Source: Ch128b sp964527925 (lineage in GTDB: Bacteria; Bacteroidota; Ignavibacteria; Ch128b). Taken from it: DNA of 14,637 nt. The stretch spans positions 1-14,637 of the forward strand of contig CAZGQO010000023.1 of the NCBI GenBank assembly GCA_964527925.1. Reading direction: 5' to 3'. The translations under genes and the position numbers were made by a program. Under the pieces are notes generated by a model, which was not told the DNA's origin, ran no database searches, and saw only the letters and a list, made by a program, of their open reading frames with translations. Every line of letters begins with the position of its first letter. Position 1 is the first letter of the stretch. Shown in pieces: positions 7,853 through 14,261 of this stretch.

Positions 7853-8455
7853 ATGATTTTATCAATATTTTATTTGGTGGGACTTTTTCTACACTTGACT
7901 AATTTTTTTGATTTTCTATTAAAATATCTTACACCAATATTTTTATTCAGTGTTTTTATGTTGATAGTTCTTGAAGAAAAGTTAAATAAAAAATTTATAG
8001 TCTGGTTGGTTGCGGCTTACATTTTTACATTTTCAATGGAAGTAATAGGAGTCAAAACAAGCCTGATTTTTGGAGATTATTATTACGACGAAAATCTCGG
8101 AATTAAAATATCGGATGTACCTTTCGTAATAGGATTAAACTGGATTACTTTAATGCTTGGAAGCATCGGCTTAATATTAGATGTAAAGATTAATTTTTTA
8201 TTTAGAGTTCTTCTTGTTGGAATCATTATGTGTGTGATTGATTTTGTACTTGAATTTGTTGCACCCGAATTAAATTATTGGTTCTGGCGAGAGGGGATGG
8301 TTCCAATTAAAAATTTTGTTTCGTGGTTTTCAATCGCAGCAATTATGAGTTTTGTTTATTTCTCACTCAAAATAGATAGAAAATTATTTTTGGCAAAGAT
8401 TAATTTTGTTTTACAATTTGTTTTCTTTTTGATTTTATTACTCTCTAAAGCTTAG
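7853..8455 (+). CDS. cruF: CruF-type carotenoid 1',2'-hydratase
   Basis: Polytopic membrane protein of about 200 residues with the conserved CruF (DUF422) features: EVIGVKTSLIFGDYYY (63-78), VPFVIGLNW (89-97), DFVLEFVAPELNYWFW (130-145) and NFVSWF (154-159). About six or seven hydrophobic segments are visible. CruF hydrates the 1',2' double bond of the psi end of monocyclic carotenoids, producing the tertiary hydroxyl that can be glycosylated. Its pairing with an adjacent GT2 gene mirrors the cruF-cruG pair of cyanobacteria. Start choice: the ATG at 7853 gives an 8-bp gap to the glycosyltransferase; a TTG at 7817 in the same frame would add twelve residues (including KLK, giving a positive inside end) and overlap that gene by 28 bp. 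I prefer the ATG but cannot exclude the longer form. It is the last gene of the operon. Confidence 0.88.
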   Translation: MILSIFYLVGLFLHLTNFFDFLLKYLTPIFLFSVFMLIVLEEKLNKKFIVWLVAAYIFTFSMEVIGVKTSLIFGDYYYDENLGIKISDVPFVIGLNWITLMLGSIGLILDVKINFLFRVLLVGIIMCVIDFVLEFVAPELNYWFWREGMVPIKNFVSWFSIAAIMSFVYFSLKIDRKLFLAKINFVLQFVFFLILLLSKA

Positions 8456-8715
8456 ACGAATTCAAAATGTTCGAGAACTTATTTATAAAATTCACTCTGT
8501 AAATTGGATTCCAGCCCCAGCCTGCCAATCGAACTCACAAAATCATATTAAATCATAAAAACTTAATATAATTTTGGGTTGGATATCTGAATTTTTTTAA
8601 AAAATTTTGAACTTTCTCTCTGGCATTTCCCTTGAAATAATAGATACAAATAGTTCATTAAAAAAATGAAGTCAATAAACAATAAATGGTCAACAAAAAA
8701 CAAACGGAGGTTCGT
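8456..8715. other. Intergenic region between the carotenoid operon and the DUF4402 gene
   Basis: 260 bp with no credible coding sequence. It holds AT-rich tracts, including a poly-T/poly-A stretch near 8590-8607, and a weak 7-bp AT-only inverted repeat (8545-8551 with 8563-8569) that is too weak to call a terminator. The promoter of the downstream secreted protein should lie here. TTGAAA at 8632-8637 could be a -35-like element but has no good -10 partner. An ATG at 8686 in the frame of the next gene is discussed there. Confidence 0.6.
8706..8710 (+). promoter_or_regulatory. Strong Shine-Dalgarno site (GGAGG) for the DUF4402 gene
   Basis: GGAGG ends 5 nt before the ATG at 8716. It stands out because most genes in the window have no recognisable Shine-Dalgarno. 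It decides the start: the upstream in-frame ATG at 8686 has no such site and would put a polar stretch in front of the signal peptide. Confidence 0.85.
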
Positions 8716-9237
8716 ATGAAGCGATTAATTCGTTCTTCAATCATTCTTTCATTAATTGCATCATTCGCATATGCACAATCAAGTGCAAGCGCAACGGCAA
8801 CAGTATTAGCACAACTAAAGAAAGGACTTTCAGTTTCACTAATTGGTGGAAACTTAAACTTTAGTGAAATAATCTTAAATGGAAGTCCTCAATCTCCAAC
8901 TATTGCCCCTTCGGCTGGAGCTAATTTCAGAATTCTTGGTCATCCAAACAAGAGTGTAGTTATTTCATTTAATAACGTTACTCTTGATAACAATGCCTGG
9001 GTAAGCAGCAATGGTGGAACAAATGGAACAATGGTTTTAGCTCCTGTTGTAAAACATACAGGTTCAAGCAGTTCTTATCAATCAGCTTCCGATGTTGTGA
9101 GTGGCAATTCATATACATTAGAAAATGTCTCAGGTGATGGCTATTTGTATCTCTGGGTCGGAGGATCATTATCGATTGCTGCTAATCAATCACATGGTGA
9201 TTACACAGGTACATTCAGCATTACCGTTGCTTATTAA
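8716..9237 (+). CDS. Secreted DUF4402 beta-sandwich protein
   Basis: Exported 173-residue protein. A clean Sec signal peptide (MKR, hydrophobic core to residue 18, cleavage after AYA at 20) leads into a Ser/Ala/Thr-rich start and a beta-rich domain ending in YLWVGGSLSIAANQSHGDY and GTFSITVAY (145-173). The GG-x-L-x-[IV]-x-A-x-Q-x-x-G-x-Y-x-G-x-[FY]-x-[IV]-x-V-x-Y end is the hallmark of DUF4402, together with LNFSEI (47-52). There are no cysteines, no lipobox and no sorting domain. The function of DUF4402 is not established; the fold and the C-terminal strand resemble fimbrial subunits, but no chaperone or usher gene is next to it. The strong ribosome binding site, its own terminator and isolation from both neighbours suggest an independently transcribed, possibly abundant envelope protein. 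The start was set at 8716 from the GGAGG site. Confidence 0.85.
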   Translation: MKRLIRSSIILSLIASFAYAQSSASATATVLAQLKKGLSVSLIGGNLNFSEIILNGSPQSPTIAPSAGANFRILGHPNKSVVISFNNVTLDNNAWVSSNGGTNGTMVLAPVVKHTGSSSSYQSASDVVSGNSYTLENVSGDGYLYLWVGGSLSIAANQSHGDYTGTFSITVAY

Positions 9238-9260
9238 TAGAAGCAAAATTCATATCCCCT

Positions 9261-9294
9261 TAAGCCCTTAGATTTTGAGGGCTTATTTATTTTA
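9261..9294 (+). terminator. Intrinsic terminator after the DUF4402 gene
   Basis: Perfect 8-bp inverted repeat TAAGCCCT (9261-9268) and AGGGCTTA (9278-9285) with a 9-nt loop, followed by a T-rich tract (TTTATTTT). It starts 23 bp after the stop codon. It is the clearest hairpin in the window and separates the DUF4402 gene from the methyltransferase. Confidence 0.85.
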
Positions 9295-9350
9295 AAAATT
9301 CAGAAGTTAAAGCAATTCTTTAAAACCTGATTAAATTTTATATTCGCTTT

Positions 9351-9905
9351 ATGAAAAAATTAAACATTGGCTGCGGTAAAAAATTACTCGAAGGATATAT
9401 TAATTTGGATGTTGTTGATTATGGTGGAAATTTGATTCATGATCTTAATTCTTTCCCATACCCATTTGATGATAATACCTTTGATGAGATCTTAGCAAGT
9501 CACATACTTGAACATTTAAATAACTTTAATCAAGTGATTAATGAACTTTATAGGATTTCGAAACCAGGTGGAATAATACGTGTTTATGCTCCATTCTTTC
9601 TCAATACAAAATATTTTGGTGATCCTGATCATAAGATTCCATTTTCAATCCGAACATTTGATAACTACGAATTTATAGATAATAAAAGATTAAAGTTCTA
9701 CGAAAAATGGAAATTAGATCATCGTACTAATTATCAAACCTCTGCTAAGTTTGGAATTCTTGAAAAGAAATTTAATGTTTCGAATTTTCCTCCACTCAAA
9801 TGGTTGAATCCAATTGTGAATCTTGAACCAGTAATTTACGAACGACTATTTGCGGGTATACTTTCTCCTGAAGAAGTTATCTTCGTTTTAAAAGTAGTGA
9901 AATAA
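9351..9905 (+). CDS. Class I SAM-dependent methyltransferase
   Basis: Soluble 184-residue methyltransferase of the Methyltransf_11-like type. Motif I is LNIGCGKKLLEGYINLD (4-20) with the glycine-rich SAM loop and the acidic ribose-binding D20. It is followed by HDLNSFPYPFDDNTFDEILA (30-49), HILEHL (51-56) and the post-motif KPGG (71-74). The segment PFFLNTKYFGDPDHKIPFS (81-99), with His in an F-G-D-P-D-H context, recurs in methyltransferases found with cell-surface polysaccharide genes, but the substrate cannot be read from sequence. A terminator separates it from the DUF4402 gene upstream and the origin region lies downstream, so it is probably a single-gene unit. No evident Shine-Dalgarno precedes the ATG. 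Confidence 0.85.
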   Translation: MKKLNIGCGKKLLEGYINLDVVDYGGNLIHDLNSFPYPFDDNTFDEILASHILEHLNNFNQVINELYRISKPGGIIRVYAPFFLNTKYFGDPDHKIPFSIRTFDNYEFIDNKRLKFYEKWKLDHRTNYQTSAKFGILEKKFNVSNFPPLKWLNPIVNLEPVIYERLFAGILSPEEVIFVLKVVK

Positions 9906-9908
9906 AAT

Positions 9909-9937
9909 TTGCATCAAACAATTTGCTTTATTATAAT
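9909..9937 (+). promoter_or_regulatory. Possible sigma70-like promoter upstream of the origin and dnaA
   Basis: TATAAT at 9932-9937 matches the -10 consensus exactly. TTGCAT at 9909-9914, 17 bp upstream, matches only the first three bases of the -35 consensus. If used, transcripts would run through the DnaA-box region into dnaA. In an AT-rich genome a chance match is likely. Confidence 0.25.
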
Positions 9938-9967
9938 CAGAGAGATTGTAAAGTTCTTTTCAAATTG

Positions 9968-9987
9968 TGTGGATAAGCTGTGGAAAA
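9968..9987 (-). promoter_or_regulatory. Left pair of DnaA boxes
   Basis: TGTGGATAA at 9968-9976 is a perfect box (TTATCCACA on the - strand). TGTGGAAAA at 9979-9987 has one mismatch. Start-to-start distance is 11 bp, about one helical turn, so DnaA molecules would bind the same face. Confidence 0.8.
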
Positions 9988-9994
9988 ATTCTTG

Positions 9995-10013
9995 TTGTGA
10001 AAAGTTTTCACAA
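9995..10013. repeat. 19-bp inverted repeat in the origin region
   Basis: TTGTGAAAA (9995-10003), a central G, and TTTTCACAA (10005-10013) form a perfect odd-centred palindrome. A second, shorter one (AGTTG-T-CAACT, 10015-10025) follows at once. No poly-T follows and there is no gene end nearby, so it is not a terminator; a protein-binding site is more likely. Confidence 0.7.
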
Positions 10014-10035
10014 AAGTTGTCAACTGCATTGAAAT

Positions 10036-10044
10036 TTATCCACC
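10036..10044 (+). promoter_or_regulatory. Single DnaA box, opposite orientation
   Basis: TTATCCACC matches the consensus TTATCCACA at eight of nine positions and is the only strong box facing the + direction. It borders the left side of the AT-rich repeat stretch. Confidence 0.65.
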
Positions 10045-10056
10045 GGTAAAAATGTT

Positions 10057-10092
10057 AATGATAAAGTTTATGATTCTCTAAATGATTGAAAA
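10057..10092 (+). repeat. Three 12-bp-period ATGAT repeats, candidate DNA unwinding element
   Basis: ATGAT occurs at 10058, 10070 and 10082, exactly 12 bp apart, as 12-mers AATGATAAAGTT, TATGATTCTCTA and AATGATTGAAAA. Only the first seven positions are conserved. They lie in the AT-rich gap between the single DnaA box and the right pair, where an unwinding element is expected. Confidence 0.4.
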
Positions 10093-10117
10093 ATAAAAAA
10101 TTATGAAATTGATTTGA

Positions 10118-10137
10118 TGTGGATAACTTGTGGATAA
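10118..10137 (-). promoter_or_regulatory. Right pair of perfect DnaA boxes
   Basis: TGTGGATAA occurs at 10118-10126 and again at 10129-10137. The 11-bp spacing and the orientation are the same as in the left pair. They lie 60-80 bp before the dnaA start. Confidence 0.85.
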
Positions 10138-10197
10138 TAAAAGAGCTTATTTTTTTCTTTAAATCACACTAATAAATCTAAAAAAATAGGTTTGTCT

Positions 10198-11670
10198 ATG
10201 AATGTGGATAATCTACAAAATAATATAAAAATAGTAGGTCAAAATGAATCAGAAATAAAAAAATCAACACTTAATATTGAAAAAGCAAAAGAAGTTTGGA
10301 ATGGTTGTCTAAAAATAATAAAACAAAATATAAATGCACTTTCATTCAAAGCCTGGTTTGAACCAATTGAACCAGTTGATTTTTCAGATAATGAACTTAC
10401 AATCAAACTACCAAACGATTTTTCTTGGGATTATATCGAAGTTCATTTTAATTCAATAATCAAAAAAGCTTTATTCGATATAATTGGACCCGAAGCAAAA
10501 CTTACTTATTTTTATACATCCGATGGAGAATTATTACAAAAAAATAATATAAATAATTATAGAGATTATAAATCTGAGATAAGAGTCAATGATTCTAAAA
10601 GGCAAACGAAGGAAGAGAAACCGTCAAAAAAAGTAGAAAATTTTGAAACCAATTTAAATGAAAGATTTACTTTTGATAATTTTATAAAAGGTGAAGGAAA
10701 TCAACTTGCTCGTGCAGCCGCATTTGCTGTTGCGAATTCACCAGGTGGCACATCATTCAATCCTTTGTTTATTTACGGGGGTGTTGGTCTGGGGAAAACC
10801 CATTTAATCCAAGCAATTGGTAATTATGTTGTTAGTAATAATAAAGCCAAAAAAGTTATATACACTACTGCAGAAAAATTTACAACGGAATTTGTTGAAT
10901 CGATAAAAAAAGGAAACACAAACGAGTTTACAAGTTTTTACCGAAGTGTAGATATTTTAATAATTGACGATATTCAATTCTTTTCGGGAAAGGAATCGAC
11001 TACCGATACATTTTTTCATATTTTCAATTCTCTTTATCAGCTTGGAAAACAAATTGTTCTTTCCTGTGATAAACCACCAAAAAGTCTATCCGGTCTGGAT
11101 GAAAGATTGATTTCAAGATTTCAATGGGGGCTCTCAGTAGACATCCAGCCCCCTGATCTTGAAACTCGAATTGCGATTTTAATTCAAAAGAGTGAAGCTT
11201 ATAAACTTGAGATTGATAGAAGTATAATTGAGTACATTGCAACTAACATTACAAATAACATAAGAGAACTTGAAGGCGCCTTAATTAAAATTCTTGCTAA
11301 AGCTTCTCTTGAAGGAAAAGAAATCACAATGGAACTTGCAAGAGAAGTTGTTAAAACAGTTGCAACAGAAAAAAAATCCACATTGACTCTTGATAAAATT
11401 CAAAATATAGTTGCAGATTATTTCGGTATTTCTCCAGATATATTGAGATCAAAATCAAGGAAAAAAGAATTTGTTGAAGCTCGGCAGATTGCAATGTATT
11501 TCTGTAAAAAACTAACTAACGCATCACTAAAAACAATAGGACTTAACTTTGGCGGAAGAGATCACACGACAGTAATTCATGCGATTCAGTCTGTTGAAGA
11601 GAATTTAAAGAATGATTCTTTTGTTGATAAGTTGACTGAAATACAACGAAAGATTGAGTTTAATAGTTAG
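10198..11670 (+). CDS. dnaA: Chromosomal replication initiator DnaA
   Basis: ATP-dependent initiator that binds DnaA boxes and opens oriC. 490 residues from the ATG, with all four domains. Domain I is about 28-105 (NGCLKIIKQNINALSFKAWF), then a variable charged linker to about 150. The AAA+ domain has Walker A GGVGLGKT (194-201), Walker B LIIDD (254-258), sensor 1 VLSCDKPP and the box VII segment LDERLISRF. Domain IV carries the DNA-binding signature with GLNFGGRDHTTVIHAIQS near the C-terminus. Start choice: a TTG at 10192 is in frame, but the ATG at 10198 is preferred. The gene is not followed by dnaN; instead an opposite-strand gene ends 2 bp after its stop. A perfect DnaA box in codons 2-5 and the boxes upstream point to autoregulation. 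Confidence 0.97.
   Translation: MNVDNLQNNIKIVGQNESEIKKSTLNIEKAKEVWNGCLKIIKQNINALSFKAWFEPIEPVDFSDNELTIKLPNDFSWDYIEVHFNSIIKKALFDIIGPEAKLTYFYTSDGELLQKNNINNYRDYKSEIRVNDSKRQTKEEKPSKKVENFETNLNERFTFDNFIKGEGNQLARAAAFAVANSPGGTSFNPLFIYGGVGLGKTHLIQAIGNYVVSNNKAKKVIYTTAEKFTTEFVESIKKGNTNEFTSFYRSVDILIIDDIQFFSGKESTTDTFFHIFNSLYQLGKQIVLSCDKPPKSLSGLDERLISRFQWGLSVDIQPPDLETRIAILIQKSEAYKLEIDRSIIEYIATNITNNIRELEGALIKILAKASLEGKEITMELAREVVKTVATEKKSTLTLDKIQNIVADYFGISPDILRSKSRKKEFVEARQIAMYFCKKLTNASLKTIGLNFGGRDHTTVIHAIQSVEENLKNDSFVDKLTEIQRKIEFNS
10203..10211 (-). promoter_or_regulatory. Perfect DnaA box inside the start of dnaA
   Basis: TGTGGATAA spans codons 2-5 of dnaA (coding N-V-D-N). It has the same orientation as the other perfect boxes. 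Bound DnaA here could block initiation of its own transcription or early elongation. Confidence 0.7.
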
Positions 11671-11672
11671 TC

Positions 11673-12668
11673 TCAAGAATTCGTTGAATTAAATTTGCAT
11701 TCGAGATAGTCTTCACAAATTTTTTGTATTGCGAGTTTGCTGGAATTAAAAGCCCAATTTATTGAACCGCCTTTTATTCCAGCGGACAAATCTCCAACAA
11801 GGAATAATCCAGGAATATTTGTCTCGTTTTTATCTTTCAGAAATGGTTTATCTCCAACAAATTCAATTCCAATTGTTTTTAAGAAATTTTTTGGAGTAGA
11901 ACCACCGAGTGCATATATAATGTAGTCAACCGTCAATGGATGGTATTCAGTCTCCTTAAAAATTACTTCAGGTTTACCATTGTTGTTTTTCAATTCAATT
12001 ATGTTTGAGTTCCGCAGAATTTTTATTCGATTCGATTGTTCAAGTGCAAGTATACTTTCACGGTTAATATCATTCATGCGAGTAAAATCACTTTGTCTGT
12101 AACTTAGTATAACATCATTCCCCTGTTGAACTAAATACTGACAATATTCAGAGGCGGAATCACCACCACCAACAACAAGTACTCTGGAATTCTTGATTTC
12201 TTTATCATTTAGATCAAAAAGAATTTTATCGTTTAGTGTCGTTGGTATTTTGTAATCTGGTTTATTTGGTTTGCCCAGAATTCCAATTGCTATTACTACA
12301 ATTTTACTTTCATAAACATTTTTATTGGTGAAAACCAAGAATTTGAGATTTCCAGCTTTTTCAATTTTATATACGGTTTCATTGTAATTTACTGTAAGAT
12401 TATTCTCTTTTATTGCCCTATCGAGATAGGAAATAGTTTCTTCTTTTGTTGAATCGGTTAAACACATCACGCCAAGACACTTAGCTTCCATACCTTTGTA
12501 ATTTGAAGTTACAAGTTTTGAATCGGGATAATATTTTTTTATAGTGAATGAATGTTCTTCTGATTTTTCGAGTAATAAAATTTTTTCAGTTGAAATTCCA
12601 GCGTGTTTTGCTTCCACCGCCATACTTATTCCTGCAGGTCCAGCTCCTATGATGATTATATCATACAT
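11673..12668 (-). CDS. YpdA/thioredoxin-reductase-like FAD/NAD(P) oxidoreductase
   Basis: Two-dinucleotide-binding-domain flavoprotein of 331 residues, probably cytoplasmic (no signal peptide). The FAD motif GAGPAG is at 8-13, the NAD(P) motif GGGDSASE at 167-174 with basic residues SYRQSDFTRM after the second strand (suggesting NADPH), and the FAD-closing motif LFLVGDLSAG at 288-297 followed by GGSI. The CxxC active site of thioredoxin reductase is absent from the central domain. A CX4C pair (C64 and C69) lies instead in the FAD domain. The closest named group I recognise is the YpdA-like (putative bacillithiol disulfide reductase) branch, but substrate is unproven. It starts 11 bp after the beta-barrel gene with an AGGAG site, and is third in an operon with a multiheme cytochrome, which suggests a redox role linked to electron transfer. 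It converges on dnaA. Confidence 0.8.
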   Translation of the reverse strand: MYDIIIIGAGPAGISMAVEAKHAGISTEKILLLEKSEEHSFTIKKYYPDSKLVTSNYKGMEAKCLGVMCLTDSTKEETISYLDRAIKENNLTVNYNETVYKIEKAGNLKFLVFTNKNVYESKIVVIAIGILGKPNKPDYKIPTTLNDKILFDLNDKEIKNSRVLVVGGGDSASEYCQYLVQQGNDVILSYRQSDFTRMNDINRESILALEQSNRIKILRNSNIIELKNNNGKPEVIFKETEYHPLTVDYIIYALGGSTPKNFLKTIGIEFVGDKPFLKDKNETNIPGLFLVGDLSAGIKGGSINWAFNSSKLAIQKICEDYLECKFNSTNS

Positions 12669-12676
12669 TTTATATT

Positions 12677-12681
12677 CTCCT
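12677..12681 (-). promoter_or_regulatory. Ribosome binding site of the flavoprotein gene
   Basis: AGGAG on the - strand, 8 nt before the ATG at 12668 and overlapping the stop codon of the barrel gene. It supports the start and coupled expression of the two genes. Confidence 0.65.
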
Positions 12682-14260
12682 AAAATCTTGTTGTTATATC
12701 TACCATCAAGTATTTAGATTTTTCATTGTTTAATTTTTGTTCGTAGTTCAATGAGAAACTCAAAGATTTTATCACATTCCAGAAAAATCCAAATTCTAAA
12801 AATCTATCAACAATCAGTCTTTCTATCTGAATATTTTTAAATTCATACAAACGAAAATTAGTTGTCATCATTAAATTATCTAAAATATTTTTAGATGCAT
12901 AAACCGAATAGTTGCTTCCTTTAATAAGAGATGTATTATACTGGCTGAAGTTGAAACTTAAACTTGTATTAATAAAAGGCAATAAAGATGAACCAACAGT
13001 TATTCCATAATTATTTGTGGCTTTTTTATCTTTATCGATTTCTCTTTGAGAATAAAATAAGTTAAGGAATAGAGTATTTATCGGTCGTAGAAATGCAGAA
13101 ATTCTAAATCCCTGTCTAAGTTCATTTTCAATTAAAGTATCAATTGTACCTTTAAATGATTCCAGGAAGTAAACATTTTTTCTTGAATCATAGCTGATAT
13201 TAAAACTAAGATTTCTGTGTAATCTTATGTTGATCAAACTGTATAGAGAAGTTAAGTTTAATCTTTTTGAAACAATTCCCTTGTTTATTTGAAAGAAATC
13301 AATTTCAGAAGAAAAAAACAAATTGGTGAAAGGAAAAATATTGTTGCGATGCTGAAAATAAACATATCTTCTGTCTGGTTTTAAATTGTTGGTCTGCTCA
13401 ATAAATCCTATTGTATTTTCCATCTGTGAACTGAAGATAGAATCACTTCTGTTGATAAATATTCCAGCCTGTAAAAGTTTGAAATTAAACCAGTAAGTCA
13501 AATAATCTGGTCTTGAGCCTAAAATTACACCAAGAATTGTGTTCCCCGAATTGATTTGATATTGTAGACCATCTACCGAACCGATGCTATACAAATAATT
13601 ATTTAAGCCTCTGCCAAGTTTGATCACGTTATTTTCGTTTAGTCTGGTTTCTAACTCTAATTGATAAACCTTAAGAAAATCTTGTAATTTATTTGGACCT
13701 GATGTCTTTTTTTGATTGATATTAAAAATAAAATACGATTCAAATGAAGAATTATCGACCAAAAATTTATCGTTTCTATAATCTAATGTATATCGATATC
13801 GAGTTGTATTATCAAAATCAGTTAAATCTCCATACGATTGACCAGATATTCTTAATCGATATGATTTTGGTTTAAATTCGAGTTCATTTGATACAATATT
13901 TTTATCAGCAAAATTTTTCGACTCTAAACTTGAATCAATTAATGCGAGTGTATCTAAATGATTAATCTTGACTTCGTCTTGAATTTTAATAATTGCAAAA
14001 ACCGAATCTCCAATTTGTAATTGTTTAAGTGGTTTTGCAGCGACTGAACTGGAAGACTTAAAATTTACCACAGCAGCAGGTAGATTTGAAAAATCATATA
14101 AAGTATCAAAAAGATTTATTTTCTCTATTGATTCAAATCTCAGATAAACAAATTGAGATGAGATGAAGGTTACTTTACCTGTTAATTTCTCATTTGATTG
14201 AGAAATAAGAATTTCAAAAAGTGTAAAAAGTAAGGCTAAACTAATTCTAAAAATATACAT
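12680..14260 (-). CDS. Putative outer-membrane beta-barrel protein of unknown family
   Basis: 526 residues with an N-terminal signal peptide (hydrophobic to about residue 20, cleavage near ISQS/NE). Residues about 25-100 form a small beta domain with GKVTFISSQFVYLRF, and a VGD-like LQIGDSVFAIIKI stretch. The remainder, from about 130, is a long run of alternating strands rich in Tyr, Phe and Asn, for example YRLRISGQSYGD, FESYFIFNINQKK, LSFNISYDSRKN and ISAFLRPINTLFLNLFYSQ. It ends in VDITTRF, with the terminal Phe of BAM-assembled outer-membrane proteins. I do not recognise a named family. It begins 1 bp after the stop of the multiheme cytochrome gene, so the two are almost surely translated together. 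A porin-like sheath or docking protein for the cytochrome is a reasonable guess, not shown. Confidence 0.75.
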   Translation of the reverse strand: MYIFRISLALLFTLFEILISQSNEKLTGKVTFISSQFVYLRFESIEKINLFDTLYDFSNLPAAVVNFKSSSSVAAKPLKQLQIGDSVFAIIKIQDEVKINHLDTLALIDSSLESKNFADKNIVSNELEFKPKSYRLRISGQSYGDLTDFDNTTRYRYTLDYRNDKFLVDNSSFESYFIFNINQKKTSGPNKLQDFLKVYQLELETRLNENNVIKLGRGLNNYLYSIGSVDGLQYQINSGNTILGVILGSRPDYLTYWFNFKLLQAGIFINRSDSIFSSQMENTIGFIEQTNNLKPDRRYVYFQHRNNIFPFTNLFFSSEIDFFQINKGIVSKRLNLTSLYSLINIRLHRNLSFNISYDSRKNVYFLESFKGTIDTLIENELRQGFRISAFLRPINTLFLNLFYSQREIDKDKKATNNYGITVGSSLLPFINTSLSFNFSQYNTSLIKGSNYSVYASKNILDNLMMTTNFRLYEFKNIQIERLIVDRFLEFGFFWNVIKSLSFSLNYEQKLNNEKSKYLMVDITTRF

Positions 14261-14261
14261 T

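Larger units (their letters stand above)
9960..10197. other. oriC: Putative chromosomal replication origin (oriC)
   Basis: Non-coding region directly upstream of dnaA. The 292-bp gene-free stretch 9906-10197 contains three perfect DnaA boxes and two boxes with one mismatch, arranged as a left pair, a single box and a right pair, with an additional perfect box just inside dnaA. Between the single box and the right pair lies a very AT-rich stretch (about 10045-10117) with short tandem repeats that could be the unwinding element. A 19-bp inverted repeat sits between the left pair and the single box. Box density next to dnaA is the standard signature of a bacterial oriC. A cluster serving only dnaA autoregulation, with the true origin elsewhere, is the alternative. 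Confidence 0.75.

Noticed and set aside
8545..8569. 7-bp AT-only inverted repeat as terminator of the carotenoid operon
   Set aside because: No GC pairs, 11-nt loop and not followed by a clean T tract; expected by chance in such AT-rich DNA.
8686..8715. Upstream ATG for the DUF4402 gene adding ten residues
   Set aside because: No Shine-Dalgarno, and it would place a polar stretch before the signal peptide; the ATG at 8716 has GGAGG 5 nt upstream.
9339..9346. TATATTCG as a Bacteroidetes-type -7 promoter box for the methyltransferase
   Set aside because: One mismatch to TAnnTTTG, no TTG-type -33 element at the right distance, and only 4 bp from the ATG.
10004..10012. GTTTTCACA within the palindrome as another DnaA box
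   Set aside because: Three mismatches to TTATCCACA; the palindrome explains it better.
10192..10197. TTG start for dnaA two codons upstream
   Set aside because: An ATG follows immediately in frame; nothing favours TTG.
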